In this document: piece after piece, positions 49,670 to 62,400 of the stretch
How positions within the stretch are numbered: the first letter of the stretch is position 1
Layout of the letters: each line of letters starts with the position of its first letter
Assembly: GCA_024803745.1 (NCBI GenBank)
Contig: JANJXV010000016.1
Location: forward strand, 44,235,263-44,299,262
Direction: 5' to 3'
Source: Megascapheus bottae
Taxonomy: Eukaryota > Chordata > Mammalia > Rodentia > Geomyidae
Length of the DNA stretch: 64,000 bases
Made by a program: the position numbers and the translations under genes
The notes under the pieces: generated by a model
Database searches by the model: none
Told to the model about the DNA's origin: nothing
The model's input: the letters and a program-made list of their open reading frames with translations, nothing else

Positions 49670-52600
49670 CTGCAACAGAGGAGGAGATCTTATCAGCACG
49701 ACGTCAGGCAGAGAGGAGCGCACAGCCGTCGGCGAGGGCCCACAGCACGCCCTGCCACAGAGGCAGACAGGCTCAGGGTCCCCATGGAGAGAAACATCGC
49801 CACCCGGGCCCTGGACACAGCCCCACTGCACAGCTAACTGTGCCTGCGGTGGGCATGTTGGAAGCTCGTCCAAGCCCAGCCTTGGCCAGACATGACTGAG
49901 TAAGGGTCTGGGCAGGAGGAGCCATGGTGGTGGGGCCCATGGTGGAAAGACGGGGTGCAACAGGAATGGCATCCCGGGCGCTCTGCTCCGGGCCACGCCT
50001 CCTGCGGCCCTGGGGAAAAGGCCACCCCCCCTCCACACCAGCACACCCTGGCAGAGCCCAGCCCTGCCCCACGTCCTTTCCACCTAGCACCAACCACCCT
50101 CACCTGTCCACGATGCCTGCAGCAGAGGGGACAGGAGGAGGCAGCTGCATCCAGGGCCCCGCCCTCTCCGACTGGCAGTCCCCTTCAGATCTAGTCCATC
50201 ACCCTCAACAATGAGGCCTTGAGTGCCGCCACCCCGCCTCCTCCGCTGCCAGGCAGCCCCCTGCCCTGCAGAGCACTCCACAGGGTGAAAGGGAAAAGGG
50301 GAACAAGCCAGTCCCGCAACCCTCAGGCTCAGCTGACCGGGGCCACGCCACCACCAGGCCACAGGACATACATGTTGTCCTCTGCGCTCACCAGAAGAGC
50401 CCTGTCCATCCCCTTGGGTGCCCTGATGCGTGTCCTCTGACCCCAGCCCTGGTGCTGGAGAAGACCTGGACCCTGCCACCAGGTGCCACCGCCTCCCTGT
50501 GCGGCCTTCTCTGCACACCTGTCCTTCCCAAGCAACAGGGGGGCATAAATCCCAGGGCAAACAGCACAGGCTGCATCCTTGAGGCCTCACAGACAGCCTG
50601 AAGGGAAAGACACAGGCAAAGGAAGAACGCTACAGCCATCACAACAGCTCACACCTGGAGTCCACTACCGAAGGCGCCTGGTCAGCAGCAGCTGCTGCTC
50701 CCTGTGGATGCACACGAGGACCAAGGAACGGTCGAGGTCGCTTCCCTGAGAGATGGCCACACGGACTCCCAGGCTGTGGGCACAACTGTGCTACAGAAGA
50801 TGAGGGCAGAAACTGGCACACAGGACCGGAAGCCGTCTTCAGAACGCACATGGCACAGACAGTGCAATGACGTTTCCCGCCGGTGCCATCGGGGGCATCC
50901 GTGGCCCACCTGGGCCAGCCCACTGCCTGCCACTCCGCCAGTCCACATCTTCTCCCCAGGCTGCAGCTGGGAACATGCAGGGCAGTAATTCAACTTTACT
51001 CAGCCAAAAGGAGTCCCGTTCACTGGGATTTTAGAACTGATCTCCTATGGACCTCTTGCTCTGAGTTTTCCAGAGAGGGAATGATGGTGCAAAGCTGCTT
51101 TTGAGAATAGCTCACATGAGGGTTTTGAAAATAATCTACTTCATTTTTTGAGAAGCTTGGTAATCACCTTTGTAGAAACACAGGGGAGTGATCTGTTTAT
51201 TAGAGAAAGTATGCATTCTCTGCACAACAATGCACGATGAGGAGAGAGAAGGGAGAAGAGCAAACAGAAACAAACACAGATGCTGTGGGTGTGAGACACA
51301 CATGCCAGGCTGCCACACCTCAGACACATTTCCTCCTCTCCCACTCCATGGCCTAGATGATGGTGCAGATAACTTAGGGGACTGCTCAGACTCCTTGCAT
51401 TCACCAAATCTGAAATAAAGTTCCAACCCGCAGATGGTGGGACACAGGGGCTTCACTCTCCATCCTCACCCTGAACCCAGCTGATGTGCGCAGTGGGACA
51501 GAAGGACAAGCACCCCAGAGCCAAAAACACTGGACACAGAGAAAGGAAAACGAGTGGCATTTTAAAAAATGAACACAGGCTCTGCGCGTCCCTCGGCGTC
51601 TCCTCGGCTGCTCCTGAGAGCTGCAAGCTCCACGCAGGGCGCCTCGCAGGACCATGCAGAGTCCACAGCGCAGAGGCCTCTCACGTGACCAGCAGTGGGG
51701 AACCAGAGACCCGTGCGGGGTGCTCAGCTTCTCAGAGCTCGCAGGTCAGGAAGGAAGCACCGCTACAAGCACAACTGAAAAAGCGCTGCCCGTGAGAAGC
51801 AGGAGAAATTTCCAGAAGCCAAGAGGGAGCAATGTCTAGCGCTTACAAATACTGACTAGACTCCCTCAGGGAACTGAATCTAGGAATCAAAACAGTGTGG
51901 CTGGACTGGAGCTCCAGGCCGGTCCTCTGGCAGAAAGAGCATGAGTCCTTCCCTGGGTCTCCCTCGAGCCAGCCCCACTCAGCCAAAGCCGAGATCCTGA
52001 ATCCTCCTGAGCCACCCGGAGCACACAGCTGACCTCATGGAGACGCCCGTCCTTCACAGGCCTCTCCCTCCTGGAGAAGAGCCCGGAACCTCAGCTCAGC
52101 TCGGAGGAGCAGCTACAGCCAACACCCCAGCCACGCACGGCCTCTCTGGGGGAGACACCGCCATCTCAGGTAGGCCCTTCCCCACCAACTTCCAACAGGC
52201 TGGCAAGGCCATCAGATGACCCAGCTCCACCCACGGGACCCCGAGACCATTTCCTCGTCCTCACCTGGGAGGACTGTGATGATAGCTATGTGCTGGAATA
52301 CTCGTGAGGTTCAGTTGATGCGTGCACGTAGGCTGGAAGGCATTCAGAACAGGTGACCAGCGTGGCTTAGGCTGCAAGGGACCACGGAGCAAACCAACAA
52401 ATCGTGGCCAAATACTCAGACATCCCCGGCTGGCACTGACAATATTTGGTTTAGGTCCAGCAAACCGAAAGGGATGAAACGACATCAGCCAAAGAAGCCC
52501 ACCAGACCTGTCTACACAGCCCAAGTGAGCTTTCACCACAAGAAAACGCTTCACCAAGCCACCCGAACCACCCAGAAGAGAGACCACCACTGAGCTGCAG

Positions 52601-54034
52601 AAAAAACAACCTTTAATACAGACTTGGTGTTCCACGGTATTGATGACAGTTATTCTGTTTGGCTGGAGACACTGGAAATATATAGTGAAATATTTAGAGG
52701 CTCATTACAAAATCAGAGATAAGAAAGGAAGGGAGGCCATCACCAAAACACTGACCACTGTGGACCCCGGGGCTCGTGTGTATTCACATTAGTCTTCCCA
52801 TTTCAGAGGGTTTGGGACCTTTTTAACAAAAGACCTTAAATAAGCCCCCTTTGCCACTCCAGCCAGAAACACAACACAAAACGGGCAGAGGGGTCCTCCC
52901 CCCACCTCCCTTCCCTTCCTTTCCCCCTAGGCCCAAGCAGGCTCGGGGCAGGAGTGCACCCTGGGAAATCACCTTTCCTGCATCTAGCTTTCCAGAAAAA
53001 AAGTCAAAGGAAAGACAGCTGATCTGCATAATAGGAGCTTGTTTAAATGAAAAACCACCTCTGGGTCCCCAGAAAGGCCTTTCCAAAGACATCAATGAGG
53101 CTGAGCACCAGAGGTGAGCCAGGGCAGCCAACCAGGCAAAAATTAAGGAGACTGAGCTTGCCTGGACTTTCAGGACTGTCCTTTCTTTCCTTCTGCAGGA
53201 CAAAAACATAGTCATGCTGGGAATGTCTGTCTTGCACAGCTTAAGCAATACTTTTCTTACAAAGGGCACTGTCATATTTTATGAACATTTGTACACAGCA
53301 AGTTTGTGAATCGACAATCACCTACCTCACTGTTTTCTAATCTGTCTGTTAAACCAACAAGGTCTAAATGGTCTGTGTCACCCCCTAAACGTAACAAAAC
53401 TTAACTGTGAAAAAGGAACAAGGGGCTAAATTTCACCTACTGTGCGCTGATATTCAGTCACTCCCCAAACCACCCAACTTTAGAGTGTGTTCAATGAGCC
53501 AGGCAGATGGGGGGGTGGGGAGCGGGCGGGGTGCCTGCTGCAGTTTCTTTCCATTCTGGCGCCATCAGTTAACCTGATCTGATTGTAAACAGGTCTGGGG
53601 GAAGGGGGGGACTGAGGGGGACCCTGCCCTGTGTGGCTCGGCACACCCACACCAAGTGGGCGCAGTGTGGAGTGGCAGCCTGCTGCAGGACTCTGTGGGA
53701 GCTTGTTCTCACAGAGACAATAGAGGCTGCACAAGTCACACTGCAGAATTATGAGCCATGAATTAAAATACATCATTAACATCCCGGACAAGCTTATCTT
53801 ACTGGGGAGACAAAAGACCTATTCTCTGAGCAAGTGGGGAGAATTCCCAGGCAACAATGAAGAGTTCCTCTCCCCACAACCAACTCTGTGCCTGAGGAAC
53901 AATTGCAGCTTAAGAGTCCCCCAGACCAGGGTCCCCTAGAGCAGGAGCAGGGCTCTGCTGAGGCCCCAGGCCGAGGGCTGTCCCCAGAGTCATCAATAAT
54001 CCATTATGAACAGGCCCCATTTCCACTCTCCTAC
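49670..54034 (-). other. ZNF516 5' intron; no exon seen
   Basis: Begins with a pyrimidine tract before the acceptor. The remainder is unique-looking sequence with a G-rich patch near 53510-53530. No upstream exon or CpG-island promoter recognised. Confidence 0.5.
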
Positions 54035-54096
54035 GAAGAAGAGAATCAGAGGCCACAGCGTCCTGGAAGAAGAGAATCAGAGGCCACAGCGTCCTG
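54035..54096. repeat. Perfect 31-bp tandem duplication
   Basis: GAAGAAGAGAATCAGAGGCC followed by ACAGCGTCCTG occurs twice in a row without mismatch, so the duplication is recent or still variable. Confidence 0.9.
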
Positions 54097-57000
54097 CCCA
54101 CCTCCCCACGAGGGCCAAGGAGACAGACATGGGCATTGGGGGCTGCTGTGAGCCCCTGGATAGACCTGGCAGGGAAGCCACCCGGGACCACGCACAGGCT
54201 GTTTCTGCTAGAAACCCTCCTTTGGAGGTGAGGCACCAAGGTGCTTTGACAGACCGAAAATAGGAAGCTTCCTTTAACTGGCTCAGCAACCCCAAAGGTT
54301 CCTGAGGTGGTGCCAGCAGCCCCGGCTCTACCAACAGGGTCACCCCTGCAGAGTCACCGCTCTGCTCGACTCCAGCCGCCCACCAGGGCTCTGAACGCCA
54401 CGTCTACTTATACCAAAAATGCTTTAGGACCTAAATGTGATCCTTCTGTGGTAGTTTACCTTTTATGGCATTGTTTACCTTAGGCTGACAAAAACAAAAA
54501 GAAGAAATAAATTGCTGCTTCAGGAGATAAGAGACACCATCTTCCAGATAAAAGCCCAAAGATACATTTGCCAAGAGCTAAGATAATGGAGCAATGCAGT
54601 CGATCAGTACCACTACCCAAAAGAAAAGGAAAAAGAAAAGCCAGCCGTGCTCGGTAAGCTTTCCTGTGTCTTCGCTGAGAAACAGAGAAGGAATCAAACA
54701 CCTGCAGGTGGGGTGGCCCGGAGGACATGGTTATCGATTCTACCCAGAAAAGGAAGAGCAAGTGTGGGAGAGGGGAAACAGATACAAGTGCGAGGGGGTG
54801 GGAATCCGCCCTGCCTGCTTATTAATAACACATCCCGGGAGTCCAAGGAGTTGGGAGGCTAATAAAATGGTATTGCTGTGAAAGTAAGGGGTACCCTTCC
54901 CACATCAAAGGGAGAAAGCCTCTGGTGCCTGTCTGTCCCTCCATCCACAAAGGAAAGGATGCCAGTGGCTTGTTATTTACAACTGACTTATTTCTTGGGC
55001 CTTTTATGAGTGACTTTACTGGGAAAGACAAGGTCTCAGCCCCGACCTGCAGTAGGAGGGCCTGCTCAGCAATGCTCCGCAGATGGAGAATGCAACTGTT
55101 TTGAACCCCGCAGCCGCCAGGCACTGACACTAGAATTTCAAGTCCCTCTTCCTCAGCAGCAGGGTTTCCAGGAAGACGCCCATCTCCAGACTCCAGATGG
55201 CATTCTCCTAAGATGGTCACCAGGATGGAGCTGGGGGCCACTCAGCCTCTGTGCAAGCTGAGAATCAGCGCTCTGCCACCCTCTCAGCTTTCCTGACCCA
55301 GGTTCTTACTGGGACCGTTTTACATCCAATCCAACACTGCAGATAACTCAGGAACACCAAAATCTCAGGGACAACCACAGAAAGCCAAGAATCACACATT
55401 TTCCTTGTTTAAAACAAGCATGGAAATCCAGAAAGCCTGAGACACAATGCAGGGAGACTGTGACTGGAAAGCATCTGCCCACAGAGCCTAAAGTGACAAG
55501 CGCAGCAACTTTTCAACATGGGCTCTACCTCACTCAGGTTCTCAAGTTCTTCCAGACTGGCAGCACCGAAGACAAATGCTGCGCTCAGACCCACACGTTC
55601 CTCAGCATGGTGCTTTCCAATCTCACCACATTTTTTTTTAATTCTAATAGTTGACTGTAAAAGAAAATTCAACCCAGACTTGTTTCTACATGCAAGCTGT
55701 GTATTTTATGTCAGCACACCAAGAGCAAGGAACAGCCTTTGCCCCTAACCCAACACAAACAAGGGCCTTGTTTCCAACCTTTTCCAACCTTTTCCCTAAA
55801 AATAACTTCTCTCTCCTCACAAAAGAAAAACAGATCACAACGAATACCTAGTGAACATTATCTCTTTCCTCTGTTCTTTGTAAAAGAGCCTAGAAGTCAC
55901 CAGACAGGAATGAAAGAAAGAACTGCCCAAGAACCCAGAGCCAGATGACTGTGTTCAGCTAGGCATGAAACGCCCAGTTAAACGTTACCTTCCCAGTACT
56001 GCAGGGTCAGCATCGTGTCAGACCCCAACCTCCCCTCATTAAGAGATCACGAGAAAAATAAACACTTCCCATAATCTAAAATTTACTGAAATCTAATAAT
56101 CATTCACCCATGAGTAGACTTCAGTAGCAGGGCTAAAAGGGACGTCATGTATGATATTAAGATTTTGCTTGTGTTCTTTATGCGAACACCAACCAATGCT
56201 TTAAGGAGAGGATCAAAATTTACAAAAGGCCAAATTGTCCCCAATGCTTGTCTATATATAGAGCTCACTGCCCTCCATTTACATCATCTGGAACAGGACC
56301 TAGTTTGTCTCTGACACACACAGCACCTCTTTGAAAGCCTGGGCCGTGGCCTCACAGCTCACAGGATTGATCTTGCATTGCCTGTCTTAAAATGCATTTT
56401 CAAACACGCTTAACCATGTATTGCTGTCAGTTCCACATGTTCAAGATGAAAGACCGACTCTTGTCTCCATGCACAACAGAAGATAAACACACAAAACACC
56501 ACCACACCCCCTGAGCAGGGCCAGGTGTGAGTACAGGCTGTGTGTCTACAGTGATCTTGCAGAAAAGAGAGAGTGGTCTTACACGGCAAAGCCTCTCACT
56601 AACTGCAGCATGGGGAAAATAGTTCCAAAGCATCTACCCCACCCCTGGATCCCAAAAGAGGGAGCACCCTCCAGCCCCACAACCACCCACTCTAGTAGGG
56701 CCTGGAGAGTCACCCCTTAATGAGAGCCCCTGCTGTCCTCAGACACAATTCAGGGATTACACCTAAGACTGGTTGTAATCCCAGACATACCCTCATTAAG
56801 GGAAAGATCCTTTGTCATAGCAAGGTCCACACTTAAAATGCCAGGGCTACCACAAACAGTGCTTCTCCTTTCCTTCAGTCTACCAAGCACAGAGCTCACA
56901 GATTCCTCTTCTTCAATCTGCCCAATGTGAATGTGAGCAGGTGTCAAAGTGCTGCCAGGAGGGGGAAAGAGGGAGAATGGAAAGGAAGCCTCCAGAGAGC

Positions 57001-57742
57001 CAGGGACCTGGAGGGTGTGGTCTGCCATCACTCTGCACACTCGGCACACGGCGGCGGCACACGGCACAGGGTAAGAGGGTTGGTTAGGTGCGAGAGGCCC
57101 GGGAAGCCTGGCGATTCATTACATAAGCATGCACAGGCCTTGCTGCTGAAACTCGAGTATGCAACCATGCAGAATCTGTTTCCGAGCTCTGGAAGCTATA
57201 CTCATGCATGAGAGCAGCGCCCATGCATGGGAGTTTATACCCATGCACTGGAGTCTGTGTCCAGAGACATGCTGGCTACATCAGTGACATGCCCAGACCT
57301 CAGCCAAGAAAGCTGGTAGTGTGGGACTCAGCCACCCCACCAATGAGGACCTGGAAACAAACCCAGAGGACCCCAAGTGTCTGTCTCCACCTTGAGCACC
57401 AGCAAGAGCTGTGTCACAGGATTCCGTAACAGACATGCCGTGACGAACAAGGGTGCTGGAACAAGGGAGAGGCCACCTTCACCTGCCACACCACCCAGGA
57501 TGGAGTGACAGTCTGAGAACCACCCAGCAGACAGGTCCCGTGCACAACGGGATGCCCTGCGTAGGGAATACACTGCCCTACCCAGCAGGGCCTCCTGCGG
57601 GGGGTGGGCGCCTGGCACCTTCCCACTGAGACCACACGCAGGTGCCACGGAGACGTCGTGCAGGGAGGACCTGACTCCCTGCATCAGGGAGAGGTCTGTG
57701 GCTGGAGGTGTCTCAGCTCTGCACTCCACTTCAAGTGACTCA
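54097..57742 (-). other. ZNF516 5' intron; no exon seen
   Basis: Contains AT-rich unique stretches (54400-54620, 55600-56420), possible regulatory DNA. TTTTCCAACC is repeated near 55775-55795, followed by CTAAAAATAA at 55796-55805, a MEF2-type motif. Confidence 0.45.
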
Positions 57743-57766
57743 CACCTGCACCTGCACCTGCACCTG
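57743..57766. repeat. (CACCTG)4 hexanucleotide repeat
   Basis: Four exact CACCTG copies in a row, continuing into CACACA. CACCTG is the E-box form bound by ZEB and SNAIL type factors. Confidence 0.9.
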
Positions 57767-58769
57767 CACACACTCACTGAGCTGCAGATTCCTTATGATG
57801 ACAGTCAGTTTGCTAAGTCAGCCTCTTCCCTGCGCCAGTGCCATGTGGGTGGGTGAACTGCACAGATCCTCCTGCTCGCTCTGTCTGCAACGAGTACAAG
57901 ACGCAGGAAGAGAGCACAGGAAGGCCTTGGGCGGCAGGCCTGTAATTACCTGGATGAAACTGACAGGGAGAGGGAGAAAGTAAGTAGCCTGTGGGCAGGA
58001 CAGAAGACCAAAGGCATAGAGTGCAGGCCGCACACCCGCACGCACGCGCGCGCACACCCAGGCTGTCCACACAGGGCAGGGCAGTCCTCCACCTAGGACG
58101 GCCTGTCATACTCCCGCAAGCATACTGTCTTCCACTGATGCCGTCCCTGAAGTACTGTGCACCATCAGCCAAGCTCCTGGACCCCAGGCCAGCGCGCCCC
58201 CTGCACCCTCTTCATGGGGCCGGGAGCCACGGCAGCGCAGGAGGCTGCACTGGGAATTGCACAGCCCACAGGTATTTTTCTTGGGCAGCACTGGCTCCCG
58301 TGACCACTCTAGCCAAGGTGACAGGCCAGGACCATGGCCCCCAGAAGGCACACACCAGGGACAAGCTGCACTCGCGGCCGCCAGGAGAAGGTGTGGTCTG
58401 TGCTGAGGGAAAGCCGGGGCAGGCCTCTGGGTCTTTCAGACACCACGGGCTGGCCCCACACGCCACACACACAACCTGCCCATGCTCACCGCTAGGACTC
58501 ACGGGCCTACGCCGAGGCCCACGCTGACTGGCACAAGAGAATTCCATCCAGACACATCACGGAGGCTGTGGAGGGACCCCCTCTGTGGGGTGCGGCCCAC
58601 TGTGTCAGAGGCCAAGCGCCGACCACTGCACCGACGCCAGTAACTGACTGCACACAGCACTGGTGGACGACGGGCTCCTATGCTTAAGAGGCAGGCGGCC
58701 TCGCGTTCCTCTGGAGTCCCACCATGTTCACAGACGCCATGTCACTCACAGTCCAGGGCCCAGCTCCAC
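57767..58769 (-). other. ZNF516 5' intron; no exon seen
   Basis: GC-rich unique-looking sequence with a short CG/CA run near 58031-58058. Frames overlap on both strands and are not called. Confidence 0.45.
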
Positions 58770-58892
58770 CAATGCTCCATCCCATCTCCCACCTCCTTCC
58801 CCGGCCTCCACCCCAACTTCCACTCCCACCTCCTTCCCCGGCCTCCATCCCACCTCCCACGCCCACAGCGTCCATCCCAACTCCCACCTCCT
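58770..58892. repeat. Pyrimidine-rich tandem repeat
   Basis: CTCCCACCTCCTTCCCCGGC recurs with small changes, joined by CTCCATCCCA and CACTCCCAC variants, over about 120 bases. Confidence 0.8.
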
Positions 58893-59360
58893 AGGCCATT
58901 TTTAACAGCTGGAATGACCTCCCATCTCCCCCCGGGGCTCTAGAAGAGGGAACTGGCACATCAATGATTAGGATGGATTGGGCTGTGAGCTGGTACATGG
59001 GCTGGGGCACATCCCTCTAAGACCCCAGACCCACACGCCTGACATGGGAAGGAAATTTGGAGACGGGGCCTTTGTCACCTACAATGTCCACAATGGTCAA
59101 AAGCTGACTTGCAGGGTAATAACCATGTTGCTGTCTCCAAGGCCCAAAGCAAGAACAAAGCGTACCTCGAGTGCCCAGGCCACAGCCAAGGTCATTCCCT
59201 ATCTCGAGTCTCGATTTGCTACTAACCTGAGAACTTAGAGCCGGCCCTGCGTCCCCCTCGGTCCCCCTCGGGATGTGCCTGCTTCGCTGGGCCCTCCGGG
59301 GACCCCTCTAAGCTCTGCACCGGCGTCACCACGCAGCACCACGACACACCACCTGTTGGA
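58893..59360 (-). other. ZNF516 5' intron; no exon seen
   Basis: Unique-looking sequence with a short CCCTCGGT duplication near 59253-59270. Confidence 0.45.
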
Positions 59361-59440
59361 GACTGGCGTGGGGCTCACTGGTGAGGAGCCTGCCCAGGAC
59401 ACACAAAGCCCTGGACTCCACCCCAGCCCACAAAATGAAA
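59361..59440 (+). mobile_element. Old ID-type SINE
   Basis: GGCTCACTGGTGAGGAGCCT, GCCCAGGACACACAAAGCCC and TGGACTCCACCCCAGCCCAC follow the A box, anticodon-region and B box order of rodent ID elements, then AAAATGAAAACAA. It is monomeric, lacking the Geo part, and much mutated. Confidence 0.55.
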
Positions 59441-62400
59441 ACAATCAAGAAGTGAAGCGCACAGCGTATACATGGCGAGTCACCTCCAAGCCACCCTGGG
59501 AGGAAATCACCTTCCTCTCCCAGCGCAGAGCTACGGACCCTGGGCCCAGAGAGAACAACACCATGCATGGGGCGCCAGCCAAGAGCTGGGCTGCTGGTGG
59601 CTTCCTCAGACTGAGAGAGGTGCTGTGGAGCCGGCGAAGGAGGAGAGAGCCATGTGGGTAGACCCAGGCAGGACCGGCTTGAAGAAACTTGGAGAGTGCA
59701 GTGCTCACCAAGAGCCCTGTGGGGCAGTGGTGATCCCCAGACAGGGCAGTCCTCTGTGACTGTGTGTGCCCCTTGGGGCCGGGCCCCGGCCCCGGGGGAG
59801 AGCAATCAACTCAACCTCCCGACCTGCGCTCACGGATCAGGAAAGACCTCACCCCACAGACGTCCGTGGGCAGTCCAGGGAGCGGCCACCCCGTTGCCCT
59901 CAGGAGAGACCAGAACAGGAGGGGGGACAGTGCGAGGGGTGGGGACCTCCTTCCCCAGGGAGTCCTGAGACCCTCATCTCTGGACCACGCCACTCCCCCT
60001 CCCCCTCGCCCCACAGGCTCCAAGAGATGCCACACGTGGCCACCTGAGGTCAGGGACTCCAGCTGGCAGGCCAGCTCCTCTCAAGTCACTCAACAGGCAC
60101 CATGAGGAAGTCGGGACACCTCTCCTGCCAGGGACCAGGGAGCTTCAGGCCGTGGTAGGACAAGAACAGAGCCAGCACACAGATCTAGCACAGGCCCCGA
60201 GGGGGGCTTCCTGGGGCGCTCAGCGTGTGGAGACAAGGCGGGGAGAAGGGTTCCACCCGTGATGCCGCACGGCTGTACCTCTGGGGTCTGGGGGACACAG
60301 CGGCCAAGGGGCAGGCAGGTGGCCAAAGTCACTCAGGCCAGGCCACTGCGTGCATCAACTGAAGAAAGGAAGCTACAAACAGCAACAACAGAATCTGACC
60401 AGGAAGAGGACTCCAAACTGGAAGTGACCCAATCCTCACCTGTGCATGGCAAACCAGAGACTCGGGGACCTGTGCCTCATCTTTCCCAAGGAGAAAAGAC
60501 CAGGAACCACCAGGACAGGTCAGGGGCCTGGGAGAAAACCCGGACCCGGGGCCTTCTGCAAGCAGACCCATCAGCGCTGCCTTCCGCCCCACGCATCGCG
60601 CACTGCACAGAATCTCTGAGCAGAACTGATTTACAGGCTCATGACTTGAACAAAAGCAACATCCTCACCCAAACCACAGTCACACCCCTCACTTCCCACA
60701 ACCGCCGGCCTTTACCGGAAGCTACAGGTAGCTGTTCTGCCGAGGAGACACGGGGCCACAGAGCAGCAGTTCAGGGGGGCCAGCTCAGGACCCGGTACAT
60801 GCTGTTCATTTCCAGAGAAGGACCAAGCAGGCCAACCCAAGACAACACTCCGCGTCACAGCCCCAAACAGTGCTGCAATCTGCAGAGGCAGCCTGGCTTC
60901 TAGGCAGAAGTTTGGCAATTTCCTGCCCTTGCCAATGTGTTCAAACCGTAAGAACATTCAATTTCTGCTTTTACTTTCACCAAAGAGAGTGTTTCCAGGT
61001 GTGAAATGATGGTATGCACCCACAAAGGGATGGAAGACCACAGGGAACGCCTCTCTTTCTGTCCCCTCTGTCCAACCACAGTAACCTCACTCAGCAGGGC
61101 CAAGCAGCGCGCGGCACAGCAAGGACCACACGGTGAATTCTTTACAGCAGTCACTGGCCGCCATGCCCAGGGGTCACTGTGCCCGGCCAGGGCAGACCAC
61201 AGGAACCGGGGCTCAGAAAGAACAAGAAAGGGGGGATTCGGGCTTGCTGCATTCCCCCAAGATACCCAAACTAAGACAGGCAGTGTCCTTCAGCATCTGT
61301 GACCCGAGGAAGGAAACAACTGTGCCCCTCCTGTGGGCACCTTGACGCCCCTCTCCACCCCTTCACACCCCCTTCCTTGCCTAGCCCTCAAAGAAAAGGC
61401 GCTTCTGTGACAAGGACTAAGACCTGGGTTGACATGTGTCCTGCGGCCCCAACCCCCAGAGTTCTAGCACCTTCTTTCCCTGAAGAGCTTTGTTTGGTGA
61501 AGGCCCGCCACCCACAGGTTCAGCTCTGTGCTGGAAGAATGTAAATAACCCAGGCAGTGGCTCTGGACCTGCTATCTCATCCCAGCCAGAAAGGCTGGCC
61601 TTTCCCAGCCAAATAAAATATTAGTAAACTGGCACCTCTAGATTGCAACCAAACTTAGTATTATTAGGGATTTGCTGTCCTTTTTGTTAATACATAACTA
61701 AAAGAGGCACACTGGCTATATGTGTCTATTTAGAGGGATCTTTTAATACAAGTTTCAGTGGAGGTCTCTGAATGTGTGCATTGTACAGAGAGGGCAGACG
61801 AAGGAAAGTACTCATGATTGGGGTTACATGTTTTTCCTTCAACACTGAAATAACCAAAAGCCTGGTAAGAGTTTCCACTGCCATGCTGAGGATGAAGTGC
61901 TTTCTTTCAATGGAAGAAGAAATGTAAATTACCGGGTTAGGGCATGGGAAGAGACGAGTCACTCCTTTAAATGAAAGAAGCGATGGTTAACTTCTGACCA
62001 AAAAAACTCCACTGTTTCTGAAAAGATAGTTTAAGGTTGGGATTAAAGGGAAACTTCACTTTCTATTTTTATCTCCTTCCATCAAGACAGCCCTGCAGGA
62101 CGAGGTGTTAAATCACTGCTCAGGCACACGTCCACTGCATGTCCTTGATCAAGTATGTGCTCACTGTAGAAACCAACATGGGCTCTTAAAATGGCCTCAA
62201 AAGTGACCAAAAAGGCAAATGGGGGGGGGGGGTACATCTGTTCACAGCACAGAGGGCATGCGTGGAAATGTCATGGCAAATGTACCTTACTTCAGAATGA
62301 AATACAACGCTTAAGTGCTTTAAATCACTCCAAAGGTTGTAATACTGCATCCTCCTAAGACACTGTAACACAAAGCAGAAGTGAAAACAAATATTTGCAA

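Noticed and set aside
57991..58527. 178-codon plus frame
   Set aside because: GC-rich intron sequence with low-complexity His/Arg/Pro content; no domain or homology recognised.
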